A DNA stretch of 64,000 nucleotides from VRUE01 sp963717375 (GCA_963717375.1 OY970329.1:1116001-1180000); one strand, 5' to 3'. Shown: positions 23,853 through 31,430, counted from the first letter of the stretch. The notes: a model not told the origin generated them from the letters alone. Program-made: numbers and translations.

Positions 23853-24793
23853 GGCGTTGCTCTCGGGGCTCGAATACGCTGAATCCTGGAAAGCGGAACT
23901 TCCTCTTCAGAGGAAGCTTCGACTTCTGGTGGCTCGGGAGGCGGTTTGAGAATCCACTCCATCAACGCCGCCATGCCACTATCCGGAGTTGAAAGACCCC
24001 GCGCCGCGGTGCGAAATACTTCGGCGTGAGGAGCAAACCCCCGGAGTGCATTCAGCAAATCCTCCTCCCGCTTCTCCCAGTAGGCAAAAGTCGCCTGGTC
24101 AGCGTTTAGAACAAGATCTAGCTTTGTGAGCAGGAGGATGACATCCATTCTTTGAACAGGCAGATCTGAAGCCTTCAGTTGACTGATTAGCTGACGAGTG
24201 AAATTCACTGCCGCAGCACGCATGCCGTTATCGGCTATTAGCCCGCCGTCGACGACAACGGCGAGCTTGTCGGCATGTGCAAGCAGAGATACATCGCTAG
24301 CATCGAGCTCGTGGTCTCGCATCCTTCTAAAGTGTTCTCCGGGGATGTCCGCAAACAAGATATGCTCAATTTTCGCATCGCAGCACACAGCAAGATGCAA
24401 GAGTTCACGGGCTTCCGGATCAGACTCGGTTCGGACAGTCCGAGGCGTTAGACGATCAGACTCAAGGCGCGCTGGGTGGATGCGTTCCTCGAAGCCGAGC
24501 AAGGTCTCGGATCCCGCAAAGATGGTGCTCGCACGACCCGTACGGTGACCCTCGTAGAACTCTGCGCTCAGCGTGGTCTTTCCAGAGTCACGCTCACCGG
24601 CCCAAACGACCAGCCGCGTGCTTCCATCCGCTGCCAGCCGAGATCCCTCTTCTGGAGTAAGAAGATCAGGGCCGCGAAGCAGAACCGCATCATCTTCCGT
24701 CTCCTCGGAACTCACGGCGCTTGAATCATCTGCTCCTGCTTCTCCAGCTGATTCGTCGGTCTGGTCCAGCCGCTCCTCAGTCTCGATACTCAT
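23849..24793 (-). CDS. P-loop GTPase with acidic N-terminal region (DO-GTPase2-like)
   Basis: 314 residues from ATG at 24793, chosen because AAGGAGG precedes it; the in-frame upstream extension overlaps the previous gene and looks non-coding. Residues 1-45 are acidic and disordered. Walker A GERDSGKTT at 66-74, switch II-like DIPGE at 149-153 and TKLD at 223-226 are ordered like a TRAFAC-class GTPase. The C-terminus is Pro/Glu-rich. It probably forms a paired switch with the GTPase at 22998-23852. It overlaps the upstream gene by 17 bases. Confidence 0.8.
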   Translation of the reverse strand: MSIETEERLDQTDESAGEAGADDSSAVSSEETEDDAVLLRGPDLLTPEEGSRLAADGSTRLVVWAGERDSGKTTLSAEFYEGHRTGRASTIFAGSETLLGFEERIHPARLESDRLTPRTVRTESDPEARELLHLAVCCDAKIEHILFADIPGEHFRRMRDHELDASDVSLLAHADKLAVVVDGGLIADNGMRAAAVNFTRQLISQLKASDLPVQRMDVILLLTKLDLVLNADQATFAYWEKREEDLLNALRGFAPHAEVFRTAARGLSTPDSGMAALMEWILKPPPEPPEVEASSEEEVPLSRIQRIRAPRATP

Positions 24794-25886
24794 CAAGCCT
24801 CCTTGCAATGAGAAACTCACGAAATGCCTGGTCGGCGATCTCTGCCTCTGTCTTGTTCGTGAGTTCCCCACCCCCACGCTTTGCCTTTGCGAGATCCCTC
24901 CATCCCGACGCTCCTTCACTCCTTTCCTTCCAGGCATCGAGGGCAGCGCTGAGCGGAAGAAGGAGATGGCCGTGACCGCCGGGCCACACATCGAGATGAG
25001 AGGCGGCACGCTGAACTGCGGTGACCGGCTTCATCTCATGAGACGGACTACGGTCAGCTTTAACTAGAGTGCTACGGACCATTACTTCAGCCTGTGGCAT
25101 ACTGGGAGTCTGTGTAATAGCAGCCAACTCCGCACCGGCAAGAATGGCGGCAGCGTCCTTAGTCTCAGGCCAAGGGCGATCACCTAGCTCGCAGTAGTCA
25201 TCAAGGAGCCAAGCAACCTGATCAAGTCCCTGCCGCGCCGTGGCGGCAACGCGAACGAGACGTCGTTGAACGGCGTCGTGCCGCATAGCGAGCATATCGA
25301 CGGTTGATTTCAAGGCGGTGAGCCACTCAGCAAGGCCCGATCCCTCCCCACCACCGACCGGCGCCTCCCCACGCTCTTTGAATGCTGTGTTCACCTTTTC
25401 AACAGCCGATACCTTTGCTGGCGGTGGCATGTCGCTCGCGTTGGTAGCAGCCGTTCCGAGCTGGCGATTGGCAATACTCACAAGGTTCTGACTGCGAGCG
25501 GAGGTTTTATAACCTCGGAATGCAGCGCTATGTATTAGAAGAGAGCAAACGGTTGACAGGTGGCCATCGGGATCTGTCGCCAGCCGATGGGCGATCGCGC
25601 AGGCGGTCATTACACGCGGCTCGCGACCAGTGCCTTTCGGCGTGAAGTCGACATCAAACTTTTGACCGTGACTGCTAATCCACTGCATCACAGTACTAGC
25701 GAACTCAGTGTGTCCGTGAGCATAAGCAACGACATCGGGCGTGGTCTTAATGGTAAGTGTTTGCGCCATTGCTTCAATCGCGTTCTGGCGTGCTTCGAGG
25801 ATTTCTCCAGTCAGATCGATACTGACCCCGCTGTACCAGTCCTCAATGCGTTGTGCTAGCAAATCTTTTGGCAAAGTCTCAGGCAT
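24777..25886 (-). CDS. Helical protein of a GTPase system (GASH-like)
   Basis: 369 residues, almost entirely alpha-helical by pattern, with no catalytic motif recognised. The N-terminal 100 residues contain YAHGHTEFASTVMQWISSHG, and a Gly/Pro hinge sits near residue 175. Size, helical character and position between the phosphoesterase and the GTPases fit the GTPase-associated system helical (GASH) proteins; the assignment rests mainly on context. It may act as a scaffold joining the phosphoesterase to the GTPases. GAGGA precedes the ATG by eight bases; it overlaps the upstream gene by 8 bases and the downstream GTPase by 17. Confidence 0.6.
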   Translation of the reverse strand: MPETLPKDLLAQRIEDWYSGVSIDLTGEILEARQNAIEAMAQTLTIKTTPDVVAYAHGHTEFASTVMQWISSHGQKFDVDFTPKGTGREPRVMTACAIAHRLATDPDGHLSTVCSLLIHSAAFRGYKTSARSQNLVSIANRQLGTAATNASDMPPPAKVSAVEKVNTAFKERGEAPVGGGEGSGLAEWLTALKSTVDMLAMRHDAVQRRLVRVAATARQGLDQVAWLLDDYCELGDRPWPETKDAAAILAGAELAAITQTPSMPQAEVMVRSTLVKADRSPSHEMKPVTAVQRAASHLDVWPGGHGHLLLPLSAALDAWKERSEGASGWRDLAKAKRGGGELTNKTEAEIADQAFREFLIARRLDEYRD

Positions 25887-27132
25887 TTATTTTTTCCTCG
25901 AGTTCGCTCAGACGATCCTGGGCTCGTGCTTGATCGAAAATCTGCCGAATGCGAACACCCTCTGGCAGCCCGGCCTCGGCCTCGCTTATGAGCTCCAGTT
26001 CTTTTCCAATTCGCAATCTTGTGTCCCGATCTAGATCTAGGAAGCTTCTAGCAATTGTCCGCTCCTCCATGGGGTCGGGATCGAGGGATTCCGCAGCTGG
26101 CAAAGGAGGGCCATCAACTGATGCCTGCTCGGAAACAGTTACCGATTGCCGACGAAAATCCTCGCCCTCCTCCCTCGGACCAAAGGTGTGATCGCTAAGT
26201 AGCTGACGCGGATAAATATCAACAACAACTTCACCTTTGGCCTCGCCCTCGTACAGCGAAATCAAATTGTATGAGGGCAACCAAGGATCCTCCTTCCGAG
26301 AGGGATGAACTGCGCCTGCATCGACTCGCAGGCCAAGTCCTGACGTCTTAAGATCAAAAGAATGCTCGTGACCATAGAGTTGCAAATGGGCTCTATTCAG
26401 AAAGGTAGTAACTACATCTCGATCCCGAAACCAGTTCGGAGGATGGTGGCAAAGCGCTATGGTGAACGTGCCGTCAACGAAACGTGGAATTCGTGCTTGA
26501 GGGCCCAGGGCGAGCTGGCTATGCTCGGCCTGCTGAACATCGTCCGGTCCACAAAGAATGGCTGACGCAAGACCAACCAAGTGGATCTTGAGGTCGCCGA
26601 CTTTCAAGTTCCATGTCCAGTTGTGTTTATCGAGATTCATTCCACACAGATAGCGGGATGCAAACTCGTTATAGGGCGCTAGCCCCCGCAGCAGAAGGCC
26701 AGGATGCGCTTTATTTGTGAAGAGGACCTCAAACATCGGATCAATCTGCTCAGGCGAGCAGTTCAGGATGGCTCGCTGAGACACTTGGAAGATGGAGTCC
26801 TCTTGAATTGCAGGCCGGTAAACATCGTGATTGCCGGGAACGCAGAAAACCATCTCAGGAGGAACAGAAAACTCCGCGCATAGTTCATCTAGCCAGAGAT
26901 TCGCTGCTTCGTACTCCTCCACCTGCCCGCTTCCAGCAATATCACCTCCAATAAGAATTGCATCGATGCCTCCTGCGCGGTCAACCAATTTGCACAAGTC
27001 ATGCACAAGCTCTCGGCGAATATCAGAATTAACGTCAAAGAGCGCCCCAGGCTCGTACCCGGCAAAATGAATGTCAGATAGGTGCGCAAACGTAAAGCGC
27101 GACGCGGCGGTGTGTGACTTCTTCTCAGGCAT
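25879..27132 (-). CDS. Calcineurin-like metallophosphoesterase
   Basis: 417 residues. The full metal-binding set is present: DIH (Asp20, His22), GGD (Asp64), GNHD (about 100-103), a CHHP block and GHEH near residue 260. This is a Class III-like, two-metal phosphodiesterase/phosphatase fold, predicted cytosolic. The C-terminal 70 residues after an acidic linker form a separate amphipathic helical tail (ELELISEAEAGLPEGVRI), possibly an adaptor that docks the operon partners. It is first in the operon. Substrate unknown: a nucleic acid, cyclic nucleotide or phosphoprotein are all possible. It may be the enzymatic effector or a negative regulator. Confidence 0.88.
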   Translation of the reverse strand: MPEKKSHTAASRFTFAHLSDIHFAGYEPGALFDVNSDIRRELVHDLCKLVDRAGGIDAILIGGDIAGSGQVEEYEAANLWLDELCAEFSVPPEMVFCVPGNHDVYRPAIQEDSIFQVSQRAILNCSPEQIDPMFEVLFTNKAHPGLLLRGLAPYNEFASRYLCGMNLDKHNWTWNLKVGDLKIHLVGLASAILCGPDDVQQAEHSQLALGPQARIPRFVDGTFTIALCHHPPNWFRDRDVVTTFLNRAHLQLYGHEHSFDLKTSGLGLRVDAGAVHPSRKEDPWLPSYNLISLYEGEAKGEVVVDIYPRQLLSDHTFGPREEGEDFRRQSVTVSEQASVDGPPLPAAESLDPDPMEERTIARSFLDLDRDTRLRIGKELELISEAEAGLPEGVRIRQIFDQARAQDRLSELEEKINA

Positions 27133-27221
27133 CTAGCAGGCCCGGAAGCCTACCTGAGGCGTACCGGGAAGCGTTTCTCGGATTTATGCCTATAGAGTGG
27201 CCTTTGGCTTAGTGCTTGAAC

Positions 27222-28325
27222 TCAGTGCGTTTGGTCGATGGTTGAGCGGATGGAAGCAAAGCTTGTCCCCACCGCGTGCGTGTAGCGCGCCAGCATCGTC
27301 TCGACGCGGTGGCCGGCGATCTCGGCTAGGTCGGCGTCGTTGATGCCGGCGGCGCGGAGGTGGGTGACGTAGGAGTGGCGGCACTCGTGGGGGCGGATGT
27401 CTAGACCGGAGGCTTTCTGGGTCGGCTTCCAGAGGTCGCGGTAGAAGTTGCGCTCGCGCCACATGCGACCGGTCGGGGTCGTGAAGAGCAGCTCGCAGTC
27501 CTCGCCGTTAAGGCGCATCTGGGCTTCGATCATCCAGGCGAGGGTCGCCGGGACCGGGACGGTCCTCCCCGCGTCGTGCTCGCCGTGGTCGGTCTTTGTG
27601 CCGTCGAGGATCGTGCCCTCGTGGGCGGTGCGCCTCACCTTCAGAGTCTCGCCGTCGAAGTCCTCGCGGCGAAGGGGAAGCACCTCGCCCAGCCTCATGC
27701 CGGTGTCGGTGAAGACGCGGACTATTGCCTCGTAGCGACCGGCCGCTTTGGCGAAGGCGTGCATCTGCTCGAAGCTGAAGACGCGGATCGGCCTTCGCTT
27801 CTTCTTGGCTCGCGGGTCGTTGGCCCTGACCCTGACTCCCTTGAACGGGTTGAGGTCAGCCACTTCATCAGTGATCGCGTCCTCGGCCATCGCCGAGAGC
27901 GAGCGCAGGATGCCGACGACTCCGGTGGTCGCTCTGCCTTGGACTTGCAGCATGTGGTCGACCAGGGCAAGGGCGTGGCGGCGGCGCAGCTCGCGCATTG
28001 GCCATTGCTTCAAGGGGATGCCCTCGACCTCCACCTCGAGGACGCGGCTGATGCGGTGCTCGTTGGTCTCGTTTGTCCGTTCTGAACGCGGGTGATTGGT
28101 TGGCCAGGTGGCGAAGTACTCGCCCAGGGTGTCGGGGCGATCTGAGAGCCCGTATGCCTCGTCTATCGCCTGCTGGGCTTCGCGCTTGAGGGCAAACGTG
28201 CCCTTGCCGCCGTTCCAGCGAGGCTTGGCGATGTAGCGCTTGCCGTCTCTGCCGGTGTAGCGCGCCATCCAAACGATCTCCCCGGAGGGGTTGCGGCGCT
28301 TGGTTGAAGCCTCGCGCCGTCTCAT
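27222..28325 (-). CDS. int: Tyrosine-type site-specific integrase
   Basis: 367 residues. Catalytic set: Arg in TDTGMRLGEV, HxxR in HECRHSYVT, the second His in EIAGHRVETM, and the nucleophile Tyr in LARYTHA. The N-terminal part has the arm-binding (WMARYTGRDGKRYIAK) and core-binding domains usual for phage-like integrases. It overlaps the excisionase-like gene by 4 bases. It lies inside the island, pointing away from the tRNA-Glu target, so it is the likely enzyme for insertion at that tRNA. It appears intact. Confidence 0.95.
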   Translation of the reverse strand: MRRREASTKRRNPSGEIVWMARYTGRDGKRYIAKPRWNGGKGTFALKREAQQAIDEAYGLSDRPDTLGEYFATWPTNHPRSERTNETNEHRISRVLEVEVEGIPLKQWPMRELRRRHALALVDHMLQVQGRATTGVVGILRSLSAMAEDAITDEVADLNPFKGVRVRANDPRAKKKRRPIRVFSFEQMHAFAKAAGRYEAIVRVFTDTGMRLGEVLPLRREDFDGETLKVRRTAHEGTILDGTKTDHGEHDAGRTVPVPATLAWMIEAQMRLNGEDCELLFTTPTGRMWRERNFYRDLWKPTQKASGLDIRPHECRHSYVTHLRAAGINDADLAEIAGHRVETMLARYTHAVGTSFASIRSTIDQTH

Positions 28326-28516
28326 GCCACTTCATCCCGTCGCTGGGCGAGGAAGGTGTCTACGTCGGCTGGGTCGATCCGTCTGGCTGCTCCGAGCTTG
28401 TAGGAGGGCAGATCCCCCCTCCTGATCCAATTGCGGATCGTGCGGTCTGAGACGGCGAGGTAGGCGGCAAGAGTCCGCTCGGTGAAGAAGGCGGCTGAAA
28501 GCGGTTTCCGTTCCAT
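28322..28516 (-). CDS. Excisionase / MerR-like helix-turn-helix (AlpA-Xis type)
   Basis: 64 residues from ATG at 28516. The sequence FFTERTLAAYLAVSDRTIRNWIRRGDLPSYKLGAARRIDPADVDTFL is the winged-helix excisionase / helix_turn_helix_17 pattern, in which the protein bends DNA and directs integrase. The start is uncertain because the AGGAGG upstream is only one base away; a longer N-terminal reading (to 29029) exists but is Gly/Pro/Arg-rich and poorly coding. It is translationally coupled to the integrase by an ATGA-type overlap. Confidence 0.8.
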   Translation of the reverse strand: MERKPLSAAFFTERTLAAYLAVSDRTIRNWIRRGDLPSYKLGAARRIDPADVDTFLAQRRDEVA

Positions 28517-28974
28517 GCCTCCTACGTCAAGAGCGAGCACGGTTTCCGTCGGCCCGCCGAGCCACTCGATGGCCCCCAAACGACCGAAGGTCAGGGCCAC
28601 TGCCGGGCCTCCATACAGGCGGCCTCCGCACGGCAAAGCCGTGCCACAATCGGCCGCCGGAGGCACGGCCGGAGTCGCCAGCGCCATTACGCCCGAGCCT
28701 TCCTGATGTTTGGGATCAAAAAGCTGCGGCCCAGGCACGGAACCGGAGGGTGCGTAGTGTGTCGGGCTGTAGGGGCTGGGGCGCAGGGAGGCTCTTGGGG
28801 CTGCTTGACGGCTCGGATCTGAGGGCCTTTGCCGGACGGGTGGATTTGGCTTTGAGCTGCTTGGCCTGATTGCCGGCTGTGGATTGCCTTGATGGCTGAG
28901 TGAGCTTGGTTGGGCTTGATGACTTGGTCTCTTTTCGAGCGCGCCTCGCCGCGGCGTCGGACCGGCTTCAGCCA
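28517..28974 (-). other. 458-base leader region with nested hairpin
   Basis: No convincing gene; a frame extending the excisionase upstream is open but has low-complexity composition. At 28618-28658 two stems nest: GGCGGCC pairs with GGCCGCC (7 bp) and GCACGGC pairs with GCCGTGC around AAA (7 bp). This could be a leader element or a terminator upstream of the xis-int genes. Confidence 0.4.
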
Positions 28975-29241
28975 TCAGCCTCGTCCCCGCTCCACGAAGC
29001 CGCCCGGCCGGTAGTTGCCGGGACTCCAAGTGATCCCGTCAAGCAGCTCATCGGGCCTGACGTCGAGCGATGCGCTCAGCTTGATCAGCGTGTCGATACG
29101 AGCGAGGCGCAAGCCTCGCTCTAGCTGGCTGATCTCGGTTCGGTGAAGCGAAGCGCGGGTGCTCAGCTCGTCCTGAGAGAGATCGGCCTTCTTGCGACAG
29201 CGGGCCAGGTTGTCCCCAAAGTGGGCCGCGAGGTCGATCAT
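28975..29241 (-). CDS. XRE/Cro-CI family repressor
   Basis: 88 residues. A classic HTH_3 motif (LSQDELSTRASLHRTEISQLERGLRLARIDTLIKLSASLDVRPDELL, about residues 20-66) with a short C-terminal tail. No oligomerisation or peptidase domain is attached, so it is a minimal Cro-like regulator. It overlaps the upstream gene by 4 bases. It probably regulates the island's integration or cargo genes. Confidence 0.92.
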   Translation of the reverse strand: MIDLAAHFGDNLARCRKKADLSQDELSTRASLHRTEISQLERGLRLARIDTLIKLSASLDVRPDELLDGITWSPGNYRPGGFVERGRG

Positions 29242-29591
29242 CGGGCCTCGCCTCCGCCCAACTGCCCGAGCAAGCCGTGCAGTGCCTCGTGCTCGGCGAC
29301 GACGCGGCTGTACTCGTTGCCGCTATCGATCACCTGGGACAGGTCTCCGACGACCGCTCGAACATCATCGTCAGGGACGATCACCAGCTCGTCCATCGCC
29401 GCCAGAAGGCGCCCGTAGGCGGCCTCCTCGCGCTCCAGGCGCTTTGGGTCTAGCCGGTCGGGGAATTCCTCCAGCTCGTCTTTGACGCCGGCCCGTGCCT
29501 TCTCGAAGGTGCTTCGCAGAAAGCCGAAGTGATTGGCGGGGAGTTCGAGGGCGACGGCCGCGCCGCTACCCGTAGGGTTCTGCTCAGCCAT
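29238..29591 (-). CDS. Hypothetical helical protein co-transcribed with XRE regulator
   Basis: 117 residues, acidic and helical by pattern (FLRSTFEKARAGVKDELEEF, EEAAYGRLLAAMDELVIV); no TM, no signal peptide and no motif recognised. The ATGA-type overlap with the XRE gene implies a two-gene unit. It may be a partner or antitoxin-like binder of the regulator, but there is no direct evidence. Confidence 0.6.
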   Translation of the reverse strand: MAEQNPTGSGAAVALELPANHFGFLRSTFEKARAGVKDELEEFPDRLDPKRLEREEAAYGRLLAAMDELVIVPDDDVRAVVGDLSQVIDSGNEYSRVVAEHEALHGLLGQLGGGEAR

Positions 29592-29679
29592 GAGGAGCTC
29601 TGCCTCCTTGTGGTCAGGCCCTCGGTTGGCGTTACCGCGCCGGCCGGGGGCCGCTTTTTGAGATGGCTTCCGAGGGTAG

Positions 29680-29710
29680 CAGTCTCGTCTAGAGACCCTA
29701 GACGAGACTG
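29680..29710. promoter_or_regulatory. Perfect 13-bp inverted repeat (probable operator)
   Basis: Arms 29680-29692 and 29698-29710 (CAGTCTCGTCTAG / CTAGACGAGACTG) pair 13 of 13 around a 5-base centre. It stands about 90 bases before the start of the XRE unit and 6 bases after the stop of the small HTH gene (29717). There is no T-run, so a repressor operator is more likely than a terminator. Confidence 0.7.
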
Positions 29711-29716
29711 GCGGCG

Positions 29717-29926
29717 CTACTTGCCATGAAGGATCTGATCGACGCGGCTGCGGTGCAACTTGGCCGCCTTGCCGATCTCAGCCAGCGACAAGCCCGCAGC
29801 GCGGGCGCGCTCGAAGCTCTCGCGGCGCGTCTCGCGACCCTTCTCGACCCGAACCTGCAAGCGCTCGAACTCAGCCTGCGCTTTGCGCACGTCCGCGAGT
29901 GCTTTCTGCCGTGCCTTGTCAGCCAT
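29717..29926 (-). CDS. Small helix-turn-helix protein with basic N-terminal coil
   Basis: 69 residues. The first 40 form a charged helix (KARQKALADVRKAQAEFERLQ) and the last 25 fit a helix-turn-helix (GLSLAEIGKAAKLHRSRVDQIL), similar to sigma-70 region 4 or DNA-invertase HTHs. Too short to be a sigma factor. Its position next to the attachment site suggests a recombination directionality or regulatory role; unproven. Confidence 0.65.
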   Translation of the reverse strand: MADKARQKALADVRKAQAEFERLQVRVEKGRETRRESFERARAAGLSLAEIGKAAKLHRSRVDQILHGK

Positions 29927-29964
29927 TGGCGAAGGAGCCTATTCGCCGCCCTCGACACCTTCCA

Positions 29965-29986
29965 GATGTGACCTGGATGTGACACG
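29965..29986 (+). repeat. Tandem 11-nt integrase arm-type repeats, right
   Basis: GATGTGACCTG followed directly by GATGTGACACG. It matches the pairs at 17966-17987 and 20978-20999 and lies about 120 bases inside the right attachment core. Confidence 0.65.
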
Positions 29987-30107
29987 GACGCCCCGGAACC
30001 GCCCGGAACGCCTCGGCGCGGCGCAGCACTCCGCTTCGAGAGAGATCGGCGCAGATGGCTGACAAATGGCTCTGCACCGGTAAATCGCGGCGTCCGCAGG
30101 AACGCCG

Positions 30108-30156
30108 CGGAAATGCGCCCGGAGAGAATCGAACTCTCGACCTCCGGCTTGAAAGA
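30108..30156. repeat. attR: 3' half of tRNA-Glu, direct repeat of attL
   Basis: 49 bases matching 17881-17926 with two short gaps. It spans from just past the discriminator base through the anticodon loop, so the inserted element rebuilt the tRNA 3' end on integration. Crossover in the anticodon region is usual for tyrosine integrases. Confidence 0.85.
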
Positions 30157-30210
30157 CCGGCGCTCTTTGGGCCTCGTTAAAAGCCCGTTGACCACTGAGC
30201 TACGGGCGCT
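30115..30210 (-). tRNA. tRNA-Glu(UUC) with enlarged D-loop
   Basis: 96 bases. Acceptor stem GCGCCCG/CGGGCGC, D-stem GCTC/GAGC, anticodon stem CCGGT/GCCGG with loop CTTTCAA (anticodon UUC), T-arm GAGAG-TTCGATT-CTCTC and discriminator A are all in place. The D-loop, however, is 31 bases, about 20 more than normal, and contains a small hairpin (GGGC...GCCC; plus-strand 30170-30187). The D-stem also lacks the U11-A24 pair typical of bacterial tRNA-Glu. Either an unusual but functional tRNA or one damaged in its chromosomal 5' half. It is the island's integration target. Confidence 0.75.
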
Positions 30211-30242
30211 CTTACATCCCTGCCCCGGAAAGTATGCCGGTC

Positions 30243-31385
30243 TCAGAGCCCGAACGTCTTGGCGATGATGTTGCGCTGGATCTCCGAGGTGCCGCCGTAG
30301 ATGGTGGAGACCAGGGAGGTGCGGACGAGGCGCTCCATGTCGTACTCGGAGGCGTAGCCGTAGCCGCCCATCATCTGCATGCCCTCGAGCGCTGCGCGCT
30401 TGGTCACCTCGGTGACGAAGAGCTTCACCATCGAGGCCTCGCGAGGCAGCATCCGGTCCGGATCCTCGTCGGTCAGGGAGGCGACCCAGCGGGTCATCAG
30501 GCGGGCCGCCTCGATGTCCGTCGCCATGTCGGCGATGCGGTGCTGGAGCGCCTGGAAGGAGCCGATCGGGCGGCCGAACTGCTCCCGTTCCTTGACGTAG
30601 ACGATGAGGTCGTCGAAGACGCGCTGGGCGATGCCGAGCATCGTCGCGGCGAGGATCAGGCGCTCGACGTTGAGCCCGGCCATCAGCTGCGTCCAGGCCT
30701 GGTCGACTTGACCGAGAACGGCGTCGGCGGGCGCCTCGACGTCGGTGAAGTAAAGGTGATTGGTGTCGCGGCCGCCCATCGTGTCGATCGGGACCACCTC
30801 GAGGCCCTCGGCGTCGCGCGGGACCCAGATCATCGTCATCCCCTCGTGCTTTGAGGCCGAGCGGGTGGTGCGGCAGACGACGAGGACGTGGTCGGCGATG
30901 TGGGCGTTGGAGCAGAAGACCTTCTGGCCGTTGAGCACGTAACCGCCATCGACGCTCTCGGCGAAGGTGGAGAGGGCGCCGACGTCAGAGCCGGCCTCGG
31001 GCTCGGTCATCGCGATCGCCTCGACAGCGCCGCCGGCGATGCCGCCGAGGATCTCCTGCTTCTGATCCTCGGTGCCGAAGCGCTTGGTCGCGCCGGCGAC
31101 GATCAGGGTCGTGGCGTAACCGCCAATCGGGGCGAGCGCGCGCGACGTCTCCTCCATGAAGATGCAGGCATCGAGCATCGAGCCGCCCGAGCCGCCGTAC
31201 TCCTCCGGAATCGTCACGCCGAGCCAGCCGAGCTCGGCCATTTCCTTATAGATCGTCTCGTTGTGGTGCTCGGTGTAGCCCTCGGTGAGACGCTCGCGCT
31301 GATCCGGCGTGCCGCACTCGTGATCGCAGTAGCGGCGGATCGCGTCGACGAAGTCCTCCTGCTCGTCCGAAAGGGCGAAATCCAC
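30243..31385 (-). CDS. Acyl-CoA dehydrogenase
   Basis: 380 residues. The family signature AMTEPEAGSDVGAL (about residues 125-138) binds FAD and substrate, and YGGTSEIQ near residue 366 carries the expected catalytic Glu. This is the FadE-like fold: it oxidises an acyl-CoA to the trans-2-enoyl-CoA and passes electrons to ETF. Chain-length preference cannot be read. Cytosolic. It lies 45 bases after the secreted-protein cluster on the same strand and may share its transcript, though the functions look unrelated. Confidence 0.95.
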   Translation of the reverse strand: MDFALSDEQEDFVDAIRRYCDHECGTPDQRERLTEGYTEHHNETIYKEMAELGWLGVTIPEEYGGSGGSMLDACIFMEETSRALAPIGGYATTLIVAGATKRFGTEDQKQEILGGIAGGAVEAIAMTEPEAGSDVGALSTFAESVDGGYVLNGQKVFCSNAHIADHVLVVCRTTRSASKHEGMTMIWVPRDAEGLEVVPIDTMGGRDTNHLYFTDVEAPADAVLGQVDQAWTQLMAGLNVERLILAATMLGIAQRVFDDLIVYVKEREQFGRPIGSFQALQHRIADMATDIEAARLMTRWVASLTDEDPDRMLPREASMVKLFVTEVTKRAALEGMQMMGGYGYASEYDMERLVRTSLVSTIYGGTSEIQRNIIAKTFGL

Positions 31386-31430
31386 GAAGCGGCAGCCTAA
31401 CGGTCAGCGACACCAAACCGCATGGTCGCC

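Larger units (their letters stand above)
17927..30107. mobile_element. Integrated genomic island in tRNA-Glu, about 12.2 kb, with integrase
   Basis: Bounded by the direct repeats at 17881-17926 and 30108-30156. It carries a tyrosine integrase near the right end (27222-28325), an excisionase-like gene, an XRE regulator cassette, and cargo including Fic, a nucleotidyltransferase, a GNAT enzyme and a five-gene GTPase system. Much of the cargo (about 21.0-27.1 kb) is visibly richer in A/T than the flanking core genes, as expected for acquired DNA. A third att-like copy at about 20.92 kb suggests that two elements accumulated in tandem. No phage structural or conjugation genes are present. Confidence 0.85.

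Noticed and set aside
21050..27132. Interpretation of the operon as a CBASS or dynamin-like system
   Set aside because: No cyclase (CD-NTase), no cap or TM effector genes, and the GTPases lack dynamin GED/middle-domain features.
28517..29029. N-terminal extension of the excisionase-like protein to 235 residues
   Set aside because: The extra part is Pro/Gly/Arg-rich with no domain, and it crosses a nested hairpin and overlaps the XRE gene.
30170..30187. A second tRNA (Lys-like CTTTTAA loop) inside tRNA-Glu
   Set aside because: Only a 4-bp hairpin surrounds it and no other arms are present, so it is part of the enlarged D-loop.
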